Part shown: positions 36,904 through 45,234 of the stretch, piece by piece
Position numbering within the stretch: the stretch's first letter is position 1
Layout of the letters: the number at the start of each line of letters is the position of its first letter
From: CBDCWT01 sp965223305
GTDB taxonomy: Bacteria > Planctomycetota > Planctomycetia > Pirellulales > Pirellulaceae
Direction of reading: 5' to 3'
DNA length: 64,000 nucleotides
Assembly (NCBI GenBank): GCA_965223305.1
Contig: CBDCWT010000046.1
Location: 124,001 to 188,000, forward strand
The notes under the pieces: generated by a model
Told to the model about the DNA's origin: nothing
Databases searched by the model: none
The model's input: only the letters and a program-made list of their open reading frames with translations
Position numbers and translations under genes: made by a program

Positions 36904-37932
36904 ATGGCCATTGTAGCCTGCCAGGCGGATTCTGTCCGCGCCGGTTTCCCGGATCGTGGGGAGTGGCACCGAGCGTTGAAGACGGCGGTGCGCGACGGCG
37001 GTGAACTTTGCCGCCGTCTAGACTTGGCGGAAAGCTACGCTGTCGCGGCGCAGCGAGCCAGTCAGCAGTTTCCTGTCTTTGCACCGCTGGGCTACATCGC
37101 GCGGATGCAACCTGGCGATCCCCACGACCCGCTCCTGCGGCAGGTCCTGCCGCTGGCTGAGGAAACAGACGACGTCGCAGGCTATGCGGCCGATCCGGTT
37201 GAGGATCGGTCTGCTACCGTTCTCCCTGGGATGATCCAAAAGTACGATGGGCGGGTCCTGTTGGTCACGACGGGGGCGTGTGCCATCCATTGCCGTTACT
37301 GCTTCCGGCGGCACTACGAGTACGCGGATGGTCCCCACTCACTAGATCAATGGGATCCGGTTCTCGCACAATTGGCGGAAGACACGACGGTCGAAGAGGT
37401 GCTGCTAAGCGGCGGTGATCCACTCACGCTACGCGATCCGGTCCTGGAGGGTCTGGTTAGTCGTTTGGCGGAGATCAGACAGCTACGACGCATCCGGATT
37501 CACACACGACTTCCGGTCGTAATCCCCGAGCGAGTGACCGCGGAGCTCGTAGGTTGGTTGCGGAGCACGAGGCTAACACCGGTCGTCGTCGTTCACGCCA
37601 ACCACGCTGCCGAATTGGACGACGACGTTGCAGGGGCCTTTGCCAGGCTGCTCGACGCTGGCATTCCGCTGCTGAACCAAACCGTGTTGCTGCGCGGCGT
37701 CAACGACAACCTCGCTGCGCTCAAGTCACTGTTTGCCCGACTGGTCGACTTGCGTGTCATCCCCTACTACCTACACCAACTGGATCGTGTCCGCGGGGCC
37801 GCTCACTTTGAAGTGCCCGTCTGCCGCGGTCTGGAGCTGATGGCACAGCTGCGAGGTTTGTTGCCCGGTTATGCAGTGCCGCGTTACGTCCAGGATGTTC
37901 CAGGGGAAAACGGCAAGCGGGTGCTGGCGTGA
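36904..37932 (+). CDS. epmB: EF-P beta-lysylation protein EpmB (lysine 2,3-aminomutase family)
   Basis: The protein is 342 residues from the ATG at 36904, the standard EpmB length; earlier starts add unrelated sequence. This radical SAM, PLP-dependent enzyme makes (R)-beta-lysine from lysine. The CxxxCxxC cluster is CAIHCRYCFRRHYEYA, LLSGGDPL follows, and the likely PLP Lys is in VQDVPGENGKR. It is divergent from efp with 164 bp between the starts, so both may use one control region. Confidence 0.93.
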   Translation: MAIVACQADSVRAGFPDRGEWHRALKTAVRDGGELCRRLDLAESYAVAAQRASQQFPVFAPLGYIARMQPGDPHDPLLRQVLPLAEETDDVAGYAADPVEDRSATVLPGMIQKYDGRVLLVTTGACAIHCRYCFRRHYEYADGPHSLDQWDPVLAQLAEDTTVEEVLLSGGDPLTLRDPVLEGLVSRLAEIRQLRRIRIHTRLPVVIPERVTAELVGWLRSTRLTPVVVVHANHAAELDDDVAGAFARLLDAGIPLLNQTVLLRGVNDNLAALKSLFARLVDLRVIPYYLHQLDRVRGAAHFEVPVCRGLELMAQLRGLLPGYAVPRYVQDVPGENGKRVLA

Positions 37933-38239
37933 TTCCCAGCCGGCTCTCGAGTCTGCGAGTGCGTTTGGGAATGACAGAAAAATTGGGACAGAAAGATGAG
38001 TGACCTCCCCAAAGAGGTCGTGCAGCTTTTAAGTTAGTGCGTGACTTCGTGTTTCTTCACTCTCCCCTCGGGGAGAGTCGGCCCGAAGAGGGTGGGCCCT
38101 CGCCGGACGCTACGCATCGATTTCGCTCGGGAACCGTGGGCTAACGCCCAGCGGCTAATTTGGAGCGTAGCCGAACTCGCCAGAGTTTGGTGGACTGCAT
38201 GAAGCGTAGAGCTGCACAGCCTCCGAGATCTGCGGGCGC
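37933..38239. other. Intergenic region mostly filled by a composite repeat
   Basis: 307 bp between the converging epmB and PDZ-protein genes. Positions 38014-38224 are a composite repeat element; nothing else is recognised. Confidence 0.7.
38014..38224 (-). mobile_element. Composite repeat element, copy 2 (reverse)
   Basis: Ends GAGGTCGTGCAGCTTTTAAG and AGAGCTGCACAGCCTCC are imperfect inverted repeats. Inside are CTCTCCCCTCGGGGAGAG, an R2 half (38131-38160) and one R1 unit (38166-38190), the reverse of the order at 33751. Confidence 0.6.
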
Positions 38240-39409
38240 CTACTGCCACTGGCCGAACGTGATCTCTCTGTCGATGATCTTTCCGGCGCGGCGGACCTGT
38301 AACTTGACCGTATCGCCGCTGATGTTTTCTGCGATCATTTTCTGCAGCACCTCGAAGTCTCGCACGGTGCGATCTCCGTATTTGACGATGGTATCGCCGG
38401 GAAGCAGGCCTCCTTTTTCGGCCGCGCTGCCGGGAGTCACTTCGTCGATGCGCCAATTCTCTCGGTTGTTGTCAATACTCGCCCTGATCCCCAGGAAGGC
38501 GCCTTTCCGTCGGTCGACGCTGATGCCGCGCGTTTGCAGCCGTTCCGCCCCGGCGACGCTGAGCCGGGTACCGTAGGCGACAACAGTACTGATTTTTCGA
38601 CAGGCGGCCAGGTGTTCGACGGCACCGTCACCCACAGAAACATAGATCAGCTTGACGACCCGCATCTGTGGGAGGTGTTTCAGGTGCTTCAGCGCCGCGT
38701 CACTGATTCGGGCCCGCGCAATCTTCACGAACAACAACCCTTCCATTCCTCCCACATGCTCCAGCCATTGATCGGTAACCTGCTGGCCGATGAAGTTTGC
38801 CTGCTCGACGTCGCGCAGCCACTTGAGTTGTTTTAAATCGTCCTCAGTGCCACGCCATTCTTCCCCAAACTCGACCGCGAATAGTCCACTGCCGAGCATG
38901 CCGAATTCGACGTAGTTCGGAATCACCTTGGCTCCGAGTGCTTGCAGGGCAACCAGCGCGCGGTCTTGCTTGAGTTGGCTGAGCGTTTCTACGGCGTCGG
39001 CCGCATGCTGCGCGGCTGCGGTAACCTGCCGCTCTGCTATCTTGGTCAGTACGCGCCACGCCGCCTCTTCGGTCTCAGCATCGCCCGAGAACCCAAGTTT
39101 CCGGAGGACGTAGATCCCGCGAGTCGCGACCTCTAGACTGGCAGCCCTCTCGTGTACGGCAGCTCTCAGAGGCTCTACGGCCTGGTGCCCGATCGAGATC
39201 AGCTGCCTCGTCGCCTCATCCCGCGCGTCGTACTCGGCAGCATCCAGCTGCTGAATCCAGCTGCGGATTCGCTTGGCCCGGGCTTCGGCGAGCTCCTGAC
39301 CTGAAGAATTAGCCAGCGGGAACAGCAGGCCGACCCAGATCGTCCCGATCGTCACCACGGAGATACGCGTCCGGCAGCGTCGCGAGTGTGAGGTTGGGTG
39401 ATTCGACAT
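38240..39409 (-). CDS. Exported PDZ-domain protein with leucine-rich-like repeats
   Basis: About 389 residues from the Met at 39409, or 396 from 39430; the exact start is uncertain. A signal anchor (ISVVTIGTIWVGLLFPLANS) is followed by a helical repeat region, then leucine-rich-like units (DAALKHLKHLPQMRVVKLIY, then AVEHLAACRKISTVVAYGT). The C-terminal PDZ domain reads GAFLGIRA...EVTPGSAAEKGGLLPGDTIV. No protease triad is present. Such proteins in Planctomycetes are probably periplasmic protein-binding factors; the partner is unknown. Confidence 0.75.
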   Translation of the reverse strand: MSNHPTSHSRRCRTRISVVTIGTIWVGLLFPLANSSGQELAEARAKRIRSWIQQLDAAEYDARDEATRQLISIGHQAVEPLRAAVHERAASLEVATRGIYVLRKLGFSGDAETEEAAWRVLTKIAERQVTAAAQHAADAVETLSQLKQDRALVALQALGAKVIPNYVEFGMLGSGLFAVEFGEEWRGTEDDLKQLKWLRDVEQANFIGQQVTDQWLEHVGGMEGLLFVKIARARISDAALKHLKHLPQMRVVKLIYVSVGDGAVEHLAACRKISTVVAYGTRLSVAGAERLQTRGISVDRRKGAFLGIRASIDNNRENWRIDEVTPGSAAEKGGLLPGDTIVKYGDRTVRDFEVLQKMIAENISGDTVKLQVRRAGKIIDREITFGQWQ

Positions 39410-39854
39410 GTTCGTAACATCGAGTGTCATCGCAGAGCACTAGCCCGAATTATTCATGAGCGATCTACTGCGAGGTCGTAAGTCCATCCGTGGCTTCGTC
39501 ATGCTTCACAATTCTCCCTCGACGTATTGCTTCAATACGCCTTCGGAAGAATGGCTCGCCTTCCTTGCCACGAACGTACTTACAACCTCTCGCGACGATC
39601 TTCATGAATAATCCGGGCTAGCCGTCTCACTTGACGACGACGATGCTTTTGCCCGGTGTCGCTTGAGTTCCCGCTCGCGATGCCGGATAGGGTTCGCTTT
39701 CCGTGCGTTCACGATTGCAGACCCACTGCCACGATTGTGAGATCGCTAAGTAACCGCTATTCTCGTCTCTTTGCGGCGTTGATGCCAGACGAGATCGTTG
39801 CCTGATCAACGGCGTCAACGTATGAGCCTTGGAGAGATCCAGCGGAGTTACCGC
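39410..39854. other. Intergenic region holding miniature element copy 2
   Basis: Apart from the 174-bp element, the 235 bp to 39854 contain no convincing gene. A 63-codon minus-strand ORF (39627-39818) has no support. Confidence 0.6.
39444..39617. mobile_element. 174-bp miniature inverted-repeat element, copy 2
   Basis: It has the same length and ends as copy 1, with only a few internal differences. Flanking direct repeats are CTAG at 39440-39443 and 39618-39621. Confidence 0.93.
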
Positions 39855-40910
39855 ATGCGAGAACTGAAGATCGCCGTATATCCTGGCGACGGTATCGGTC
39901 CGGAGGTTACCGCCGAAGCCGTCCGTGTGCTGAAGGCCAGCGAGCAGCGGCAGGCAGAGTTCTCGTTGTCGCTAACGACGCTGCCTTGGGGCGCCCAGTA
40001 CTGGGAGAGCACGGGACAGGTGGTGCCAGATGACTTCCTGTCCCAGTTGGGTGGCTTCGACGCCATCCTGCTGGGTGCAGTTGGCTGGCCGAAGACCATC
40101 CCCGATCACGTAACGCTGGCGCCCTTGGTGCGGATTCGCCAGGCCTTCGATCAATATGCTTGCGTACGCCCTTCGCGACTGTACCCGGGAGTTGCCAGCG
40201 TGCTGGCGGGAAAAGGTCCATCCGACATCGACTTTGTCGTGATCCGAGAGAACTCTGAAGGAGAGTACGTCGACAACGGAGGCCGTTTTCGCCAGGGAAC
40301 TCCACACGAGGTAGCGGTGCAGACGGCGGTCCACTCGCGGCGCGGCATCGAACGCATTCTGCGATTCGGGTTCGAGCTGGCGCGCACTCGCCGGCACCGC
40401 CTGACGATGATCACCAAATCGAATGCCCAGCGATACAGTTACGTCTTGTGGGATGAAGTACTAGCCGAGCTGGCGCCGTCTTATCCAGATGTTGAAGCAG
40501 AACGCCAACACTGTGACGCGGCCGTGATGAACCTCGTGCGATGGCCGGAGCGGTTTGACGTGATTGTCGCGTCGAATCTCTTCGGCGATCTGCTGACTGA
40601 CCTCGGAGGTGTGTTGGGCGGCGGCCTCGGGCTGGCTCCCAGTACCAACACCAATCCAGACCGGCTCTTTCCATCAATGTTCGAGCCAGTACATGGATCG
40701 GCGCCGGACATCGCCGGTCAAGGTATTGCCAATCCGATCGCCGCGATTCTGAGTGCGGCGATGATGCTCGATCACCTGGAGTTTCCCACCGCAGCGCATG
40801 GGATACGGGAAGCCGTCACGCGTTCTCTAGCCGACGGCTGTCACACGGCGGACCTTGGCGGTACGTCAACCACTTGTGAGGTCGGCCAGGCTGTTGTCGA
40901 CCGCCTATGA
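39855..40910 (+). CDS. Tartrate/D-malate dehydrogenase-type NAD-dependent decarboxylating dehydrogenase
   Basis: The protein is 351 residues from the ATG at 39855. It belongs to the isopropylmalate/isocitrate dehydrogenase superfamily: PGDGIGPEVTAEAV, the substrate loop RPSRLYPG, DIDFVVIRENSEGEY, the Lys of MITKSNAQ, and DLLTDLGGVLGGGLGLAPS. The DFVVIRENSEGEY sequence and length fit the tartrate/D-malate branch better than LeuB, and no leu genes are nearby. It oxidises and decarboxylates a 2-hydroxy acid. It probably forms an operon with the enolase-superfamily gene 46 bp downstream. Confidence 0.85.
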   Translation: MRELKIAVYPGDGIGPEVTAEAVRVLKASEQRQAEFSLSLTTLPWGAQYWESTGQVVPDDFLSQLGGFDAILLGAVGWPKTIPDHVTLAPLVRIRQAFDQYACVRPSRLYPGVASVLAGKGPSDIDFVVIRENSEGEYVDNGGRFRQGTPHEVAVQTAVHSRRGIERILRFGFELARTRRHRLTMITKSNAQRYSYVLWDEVLAELAPSYPDVEAERQHCDAAVMNLVRWPERFDVIVASNLFGDLLTDLGGVLGGGLGLAPSTNTNPDRLFPSMFEPVHGSAPDIAGQGIANPIAAILSAAMMLDHLEFPTAAHGIREAVTRSLADGCHTADLGGTSTTCEVGQAVVDRL

Positions 40911-40956
40911 CTCCGGCCGTTCATTACGGCTCTGTGTATCGCAGCAGGAGACGCTC

Positions 40957-42348
40957 ATGAATCACCTCACCTCATCCACGACGCTTGATCGTCGACGCTT
41001 CTTGAAAACGACCGCAGGAGTCACGCTCGGAGCCGCCGCGGCCGGACACGCTGTCCCTCCCCTGCCGGCTGCTGTGCGCCGCATCCAAGACAAATGGTTG
41101 CAAGTCAAGAACATCAAACGCACAACCGTTCGGCTACCATTCCGCGAGACTCCGGACCGCAACATGGCCCGTGAACTTCCTCATTGGAAGTGGTCCGAAA
41201 TCATCGAGGTGGAACTTGGCTCCGGCGCGGTCGGCATCGGCGAAACGTTGCTCTACTACACCTGGGGCGCAACCGGCGATGATGACGTGCAGCGGGTCGC
41301 AGGCCAAAACGCCGCCGAGTGGATGTGGCGCGACGAGCTGGGGGCTGGCTTGCAAATGGCGTTGTTTGACGCGGTAGCCAAGTCCGGCGAAGTGCCGATC
41401 CATCGTTTGCTAGGCGAGCGCGTGCATGACCGGACTCCTTTAGCGTGGTGGAATATCGATACATCTGCTGAGGACATGGCCGCCGAGTGCCGAGAGGCCT
41501 ATGAGCAAGGTTATCGATCTTATAAGACCAAGGGCCGGCCCTGGTTTGACGTGTGGCGGCAAGTGGAACTGGCCGCCCAAGCTGTACCAGAGGGGTTCAA
41601 GCTGGCCATCGACTTCAATGACACACTGCTCGATGCGGAGCGAGGTATCCCGATCCTGCAGGACCTGGAGAAATATCCGCAAGTCGCCATCTGGGAAACT
41701 CCGATCCCGCAAACGGACATCGCGGGCAACCAGGCCATCCGCGACAACACGCGCCCTAAGGTAGCGATGCACTACGGCCGCCCGGCACCACGCGTCGCTA
41801 TCAGCGAGGCGGTCTGTGATGGGTTCGTGATCGGCGGTGGAGCGCGGCGCGTCATGCAGCGAGGAGCAGTAGCTGCAATGGCTGATATGCCCTTTTGGCT
41901 GCAATTGGTTGGCACAGGAATCACAGCCGCCTGGTCGCTTCAGTTTGGCGCGGTGCTCACTCATGCAACCTGGCCGGCTGTCAACTGCCATCAGCTTTAC
42001 CAGCACTCGTTACTTGCTGAACCTCTGCGCGTCGTGGACGGGTTCGCGGCGATCCCGACGACGCCCGGCTTGGGCTTCGAACTTGACCGGGATGCCGTCG
42101 AAAAACATCGAGTGGCGAAGCCTAGCTCTCGGCCCGAACCTGAAAGGCTGATCGAAGTCAGCTGGCTCGATGGACGTCAGCTCTATCTGGGCAGTCCAGG
42201 TCGCGTGAACTTCGTGCTGAACGCGGGCAACGACGGGACCATTCCCTACTTTGAACGGGGTGTAAACACACGGCTCGTTCCCGACGACGGAAGTTCTTCC
42301 TGGAGGGAGTTATACGACCAGGCGAAGCAGCAACCGGTTTGGCGATAG
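40957..42348 (+). CDS. Tat-exported mandelate racemase/enolase superfamily enzyme
   Basis: The protein is 463 residues from the ATG at 40957, with CAGGAG six bases upstream. The twin-arginine signal LDRRRFLKTTAGVTLGAAAA implies folding before export. The barrel part shows a KxK acid/base pair (SYKTKGRPWFDVW), a metal Asp in KLAIDFNDTLL and a metal Glu in AIWETPIPQ. Members racemise or dehydrate sugar acids and hydroxy acids. The neighbouring tartrate-type dehydrogenase suggests a hydroxy dicarboxylic or sugar acid substrate; that is inference. Confidence 0.85.
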   Translation: MNHLTSSTTLDRRRFLKTTAGVTLGAAAAGHAVPPLPAAVRRIQDKWLQVKNIKRTTVRLPFRETPDRNMARELPHWKWSEIIEVELGSGAVGIGETLLYYTWGATGDDDVQRVAGQNAAEWMWRDELGAGLQMALFDAVAKSGEVPIHRLLGERVHDRTPLAWWNIDTSAEDMAAECREAYEQGYRSYKTKGRPWFDVWRQVELAAQAVPEGFKLAIDFNDTLLDAERGIPILQDLEKYPQVAIWETPIPQTDIAGNQAIRDNTRPKVAMHYGRPAPRVAISEAVCDGFVIGGGARRVMQRGAVAAMADMPFWLQLVGTGITAAWSLQFGAVLTHATWPAVNCHQLYQHSLLAEPLRVVDGFAAIPTTPGLGFELDRDAVEKHRVAKPSSRPEPERLIEVSWLDGRQLYLGSPGRVNFVLNAGNDGTIPYFERGVNTRLVPDDGSSSWRELYDQAKQQPVWR

Positions 42349-42705
42349 GCTTTGTCTCAAAAGCCCCCTTTCTCTGACTCTCTCTCCCCAGGAGGTCCTG
42401 CAGCTTTTGCGCTTCATACAACCCGCCAAACTCTGGCGAGTTCGGCTACACTGCAAATCAGCCGCTGGGCGTTAGCCCACGGTTCACAACCGGATGCTAA
42501 CGCATTCCGGCTGATTGTGGGCCGAGCAGGCCACTTGCCGTCGGATTATTGCAGTGGTGAAGGAGTGGATGGGCATCCTCTGTGGAGCCGCCTCTGATCT
42601 TGTTCAGACTCTCCCCGAGGGGAGAGTGAAGAAAGACGAAATCACGCACTAAGTCAAAAGGCACACAGCCTCCTCGCGGGAGGGTTGGCCGTCTAATTGC
42701 CAGTA
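42349..42705. other. Intergenic region with composite repeat element
   Basis: 357 bp without a gene. Positions 42392-42673 are a composite element; the remaining 70 bp show nothing. Confidence 0.7.
42392..42673 (+). mobile_element. Composite repeat element, copy 3
   Basis: It begins GAGGTCCTGCAGCTTTTGCG and ends GGCACACAGCCTCC. It holds one R1 (42426-42449), a complete R2 hairpin (42456-42516) and CTCTCCCCGAGGGGAGAG. It is longer than the other two copies because R2 is complete. Confidence 0.6.
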
Positions 42706-43710
42706 CTAGAGCCGGTAGATCCTCGCCGCATTGTCATGCAGCAACTTTCGTTGATCCTGCTCGCTACGATGGCTAATGACCTGTTTTAGAGACTCTACCC
42801 AGGCTTCGTAGCTGGCACCCAGCAAGCAGACTGGCCAGTCTCCACCGAAGACAACTCGGTCCGGTCCGAACTCATCCAAACAGTGATCAATGACCGGCGC
42901 CAATGTCTCGGCGTGCGGAACTCCCTGAGGAGCCCTGGCAATGATTCCCGATATCTTGCAAACGACGTTCGATTGCTTGGCCAGTCTTCCGATGTCACGT
43001 CTCCATCGCTCGGCATCGTGTAGCGCTGGTTCCGGAGGGTTGTCCAAGAATGCTTTGGGGTCTGCGTTGCCACAGTGATCGAGGATAAACCTCGTTTCCG
43101 GACAGCGATCAACCAACTTCGACGCGTCCTCCAATTCGGTGGGACGCATGCAAAGATCGAAGCTCTTGCCCATTTCGCCGAGCAACCGGATCGATGCGAC
43201 AAAGCGTTCAGTGAGACAGTGCCCAGCCGGTGCGGCGGAAACGTGCAGCACGCGCCGGACTCCCTTGATGAAGGGATTGTCCCGGAAACGCTCCACGTAG
43301 TCGGCAAACGACTCGGATCCAGGACGGCCGGAGATCACGGCTCCTACGGTTGGATGCTCTTCGCTTTGACACAGCCCGAGCACATGCTCCGCCTCTTGCA
43401 GCTGCTGCTCGGGGACGACATCCACTTCCATGTAGACGGCTTTGACGACTTGCAATCCCTGCGTTGCCTGGACGTAGTCGGTGGTGACGAAGCTGCGGCT
43501 TAACACAGCGGGCGCATCCTGCAGCCAAGCAAGACGGAACTGTTCGAGGTTCCAGAGGTGTTGGTGGGTGTCAATAATAGGCATCGGAGTTGTTCGCGTG
43601 GCTCCCTGGAGACCGCTTGCGTGACAGCTGGCGGCCGCGATACCACCCAGCACCGACCGCTTCAGAAACTCACGCCGCAGCAGGTTTGACTCGATAGGCT
43701 GATGGTTCAT
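42706..43710 (-). CDS. Tat-exported amidohydrolase family 2 protein (lactonase-like)
   Basis: The protein is 334 residues. The twin-arginine signal is LRREFLKRSVLGGIAAASC. Metal and active-site motifs are IIDTHQHLW, FILDHCGNADPK and VVFGGDWPV. The family includes L-fuconolactonase-type lactonases and 2-pyrone-4,6-dicarboxylate lactonase. Export by Tat, like the enolase-superfamily neighbour, hints that part of a sugar-acid pathway runs in the periplasm. It is divergent from the D-threonine-aldolase-like gene with 88 bp between starts. Confidence 0.87.
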   Translation of the reverse strand: MNHQPIESNLLRREFLKRSVLGGIAAASCHASGLQGATRTTPMPIIDTHQHLWNLEQFRLAWLQDAPAVLSRSFVTTDYVQATQGLQVVKAVYMEVDVVPEQQLQEAEHVLGLCQSEEHPTVGAVISGRPGSESFADYVERFRDNPFIKGVRRVLHVSAAPAGHCLTERFVASIRLLGEMGKSFDLCMRPTELEDASKLVDRCPETRFILDHCGNADPKAFLDNPPEPALHDAERWRRDIGRLAKQSNVVCKISGIIARAPQGVPHAETLAPVIDHCLDEFGPDRVVFGGDWPVCLLGASYEAWVESLKQVISHRSEQDQRKLLHDNAARIYRL

Positions 43711-43798
43711 AAGATTCGTAGTCTATCCCCGAAACTCGACCTTGTTTAACAGCAGCCATTGGACCAATTGCTAACCTCAACTGAAAGCCCCTCCTACA

Positions 43799-44899
43799 AT
43801 GAATCTGCCTGAACTTGGCTGCCGCAAGGCCGACCTGGACACACCTGTCCTGTGTGTCGACCGCGACGTGATGGAAACCAATATCGCGCGCATTGTGAGC
43901 AGTTGCCGGGAACACGGCGTCCAGTGGCGTCCACATACCAAGTGCCACAAATCACCCGAAATCGCTCACCTGTTGTTGCAAGCAGGAGCCGCCGGTATCA
44001 CCTGTGCCAAGCTTGGCGAAGCCGAAGTGATGGCCGAACACGGGATTGCGGACATCTTGATCGCGAACTTGATCGTGGGCGAGTCGAAGCTCCGCAGGCT
44101 CGTCGAGCTTCGCCGTGTGGCCGACCCGATCGTCTGTGTCGACCATCCCGATCAAGTCACTGCTCTCGCTCAGGCGATGGGGGCTGCCGGCCAGACCCTC
44201 CGCGTGCTGATCGAGATCGACATCGGACTCAATAGGGTAGGCTGCGCCCCCGGACCGTCAACTTTAGAGCTTGCCAAGCTAGTGACCCAGTCGCCGGCAC
44301 TCGAATTGGCTGGCATTATGGGTTACGAAGGTCATTTGCTGAGGATCCAAGATGCTGCGGAGAAAGAGCAGCTGATCGGCGAGGCGCTTGCCGTGCTAGC
44401 CGACAACCGCTCGTTGCTCGAACAAGCTGGCATCCCTTGCGAAATCGTTTCCTGCGGAGGTACCGGGTCGTTCAAGTACGCTGTGCGGCAAGCTGGAATT
44501 AGCGAGCTGCAAGCAGGCGGAGGGATGTTCATGGACGCTTTCTATCGCCACGATTGCCAAGTGACCGCGTGGGATTACGCCATGACGGTGCTCACCACGA
44601 TCGTCAGCCGGCCGACGCCGGAGCGAGCGATTATCGACGCCGGTCGCAAGACAATGGATGGCAACCACCATGCCCCACTGGCACTGAACCGCGATGGCGT
44701 GTTCGTCGAACGTCTATCTGCCGAACATGGCGAGCTACGATTGGAACCCAACTCTCAGGGCCTACGCATCGGCGATCGCCTAGAAATCGTGCCCGGTTAC
44801 AGCGACATGACTTGCGTGCTGCACGATTACATCTATGGCTTCCGGGGAGACCGCCTGGATGTAATCTGGCCGATCAGAGGTCGCGGCAAGTTGATGTGA
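43799..44899 (+). CDS. D-threonine aldolase / D-serine dehydratase (DSD1) family PLP enzyme
   Basis: The protein is 366 residues. This is the fold type III alanine-racemase-like barrel. The PLP Lys is in RPHTKCHKSPE, followed by GITCAKLGEAEVMAEHGI, the RVLIEIDIGLNRVG strand and the SCGGTGSF phosphate site. The C-terminal metal site is PGYSDMTCVLHD. It cleaves or dehydrates a D-3-hydroxy amino acid. The His-Asp pair fits a D-threonine-aldolase metal site better than the His-x-Cys of D-serine dehydratase, but this is from memory. Confidence 0.85.
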   Translation: MNLPELGCRKADLDTPVLCVDRDVMETNIARIVSSCREHGVQWRPHTKCHKSPEIAHLLLQAGAAGITCAKLGEAEVMAEHGIADILIANLIVGESKLRRLVELRRVADPIVCVDHPDQVTALAQAMGAAGQTLRVLIEIDIGLNRVGCAPGPSTLELAKLVTQSPALELAGIMGYEGHLLRIQDAAEKEQLIGEALAVLADNRSLLEQAGIPCEIVSCGGTGSFKYAVRQAGISELQAGGGMFMDAFYRHDCQVTAWDYAMTVLTTIVSRPTPERAIIDAGRKTMDGNHHAPLALNRDGVFVERLSAEHGELRLEPNSQGLRIGDRLEIVPGYSDMTCVLHDYIYGFRGDRLDVIWPIRGRGKLM

Positions 44900-44946
44900 G
44901 CCCGCTGCGCCCCGCGTTTTTTTTGAGTTGCGCTTTCGGCTCAATC

Positions 44947-45019
44947 GGAACCCGAAGCGTAAGCGAGGGAAGCACTTGCGATGGTACATCAACTCTGCCT
45001 CGCTAACGCTTCGGGTTCC
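44947..45019. repeat. R3 inverted repeat
   Basis: GGAACCCGAAGCGTAAGCGA pairs with the arm ending CTAACGCTTCGGGTTCC. Confidence 0.85.
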
Positions 45020-45079
45020 GAAAAACGCGGCGAATTCGACATCTCGCACGCACGCGAGGGCGAAGTGCGCAACTTCAAA

Positions 45080-45145
45080 AAGCGTAAGCGAGGGAATTAC
45101 TTGCGTTGGTACACGAACTCCCCCTCGCTTACGCTTCGGGTTACG
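45080..45145. repeat. R3 inverted repeat, second tandem copy
   Basis: AAGCGTAAGCGAGGG pairs with CCCTCGCTTACGCTT; the outermost bases of the left arm are lost. It lies 60 bp after the previous copy. Confidence 0.85.
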
Positions 45146-45234
45146 AAAAACGCCACGAATTCGCCTGCTTTCATCCGCCAAACTGCAAAAAGCGTAACAT
45201 CAAAAGACGCGCCTGGGTAAACCAACGACGGGTC

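Larger units (their letters stand above)
44900..45234. other. Intergenic region with two R3 hairpins
   Basis: 335 bp between converging genes, filled by R3 repeats at 44947-45019 and 45080-45145 and spacer. A likely bidirectional transcription end. No gene. Confidence 0.75.

Noticed and set aside
39627..39818. 63-codon minus-strand ORF after miniature element copy 2
   Set aside because: No ribosome binding site, no recognisable domain; probably chance.
44940..45150. CRISPR-like array from repeated AAGCGTAAGCGAGGG units
   Set aside because: Units are inverted pairs with irregular spacing, not direct repeats with uniform spacers, and there are no cas genes.
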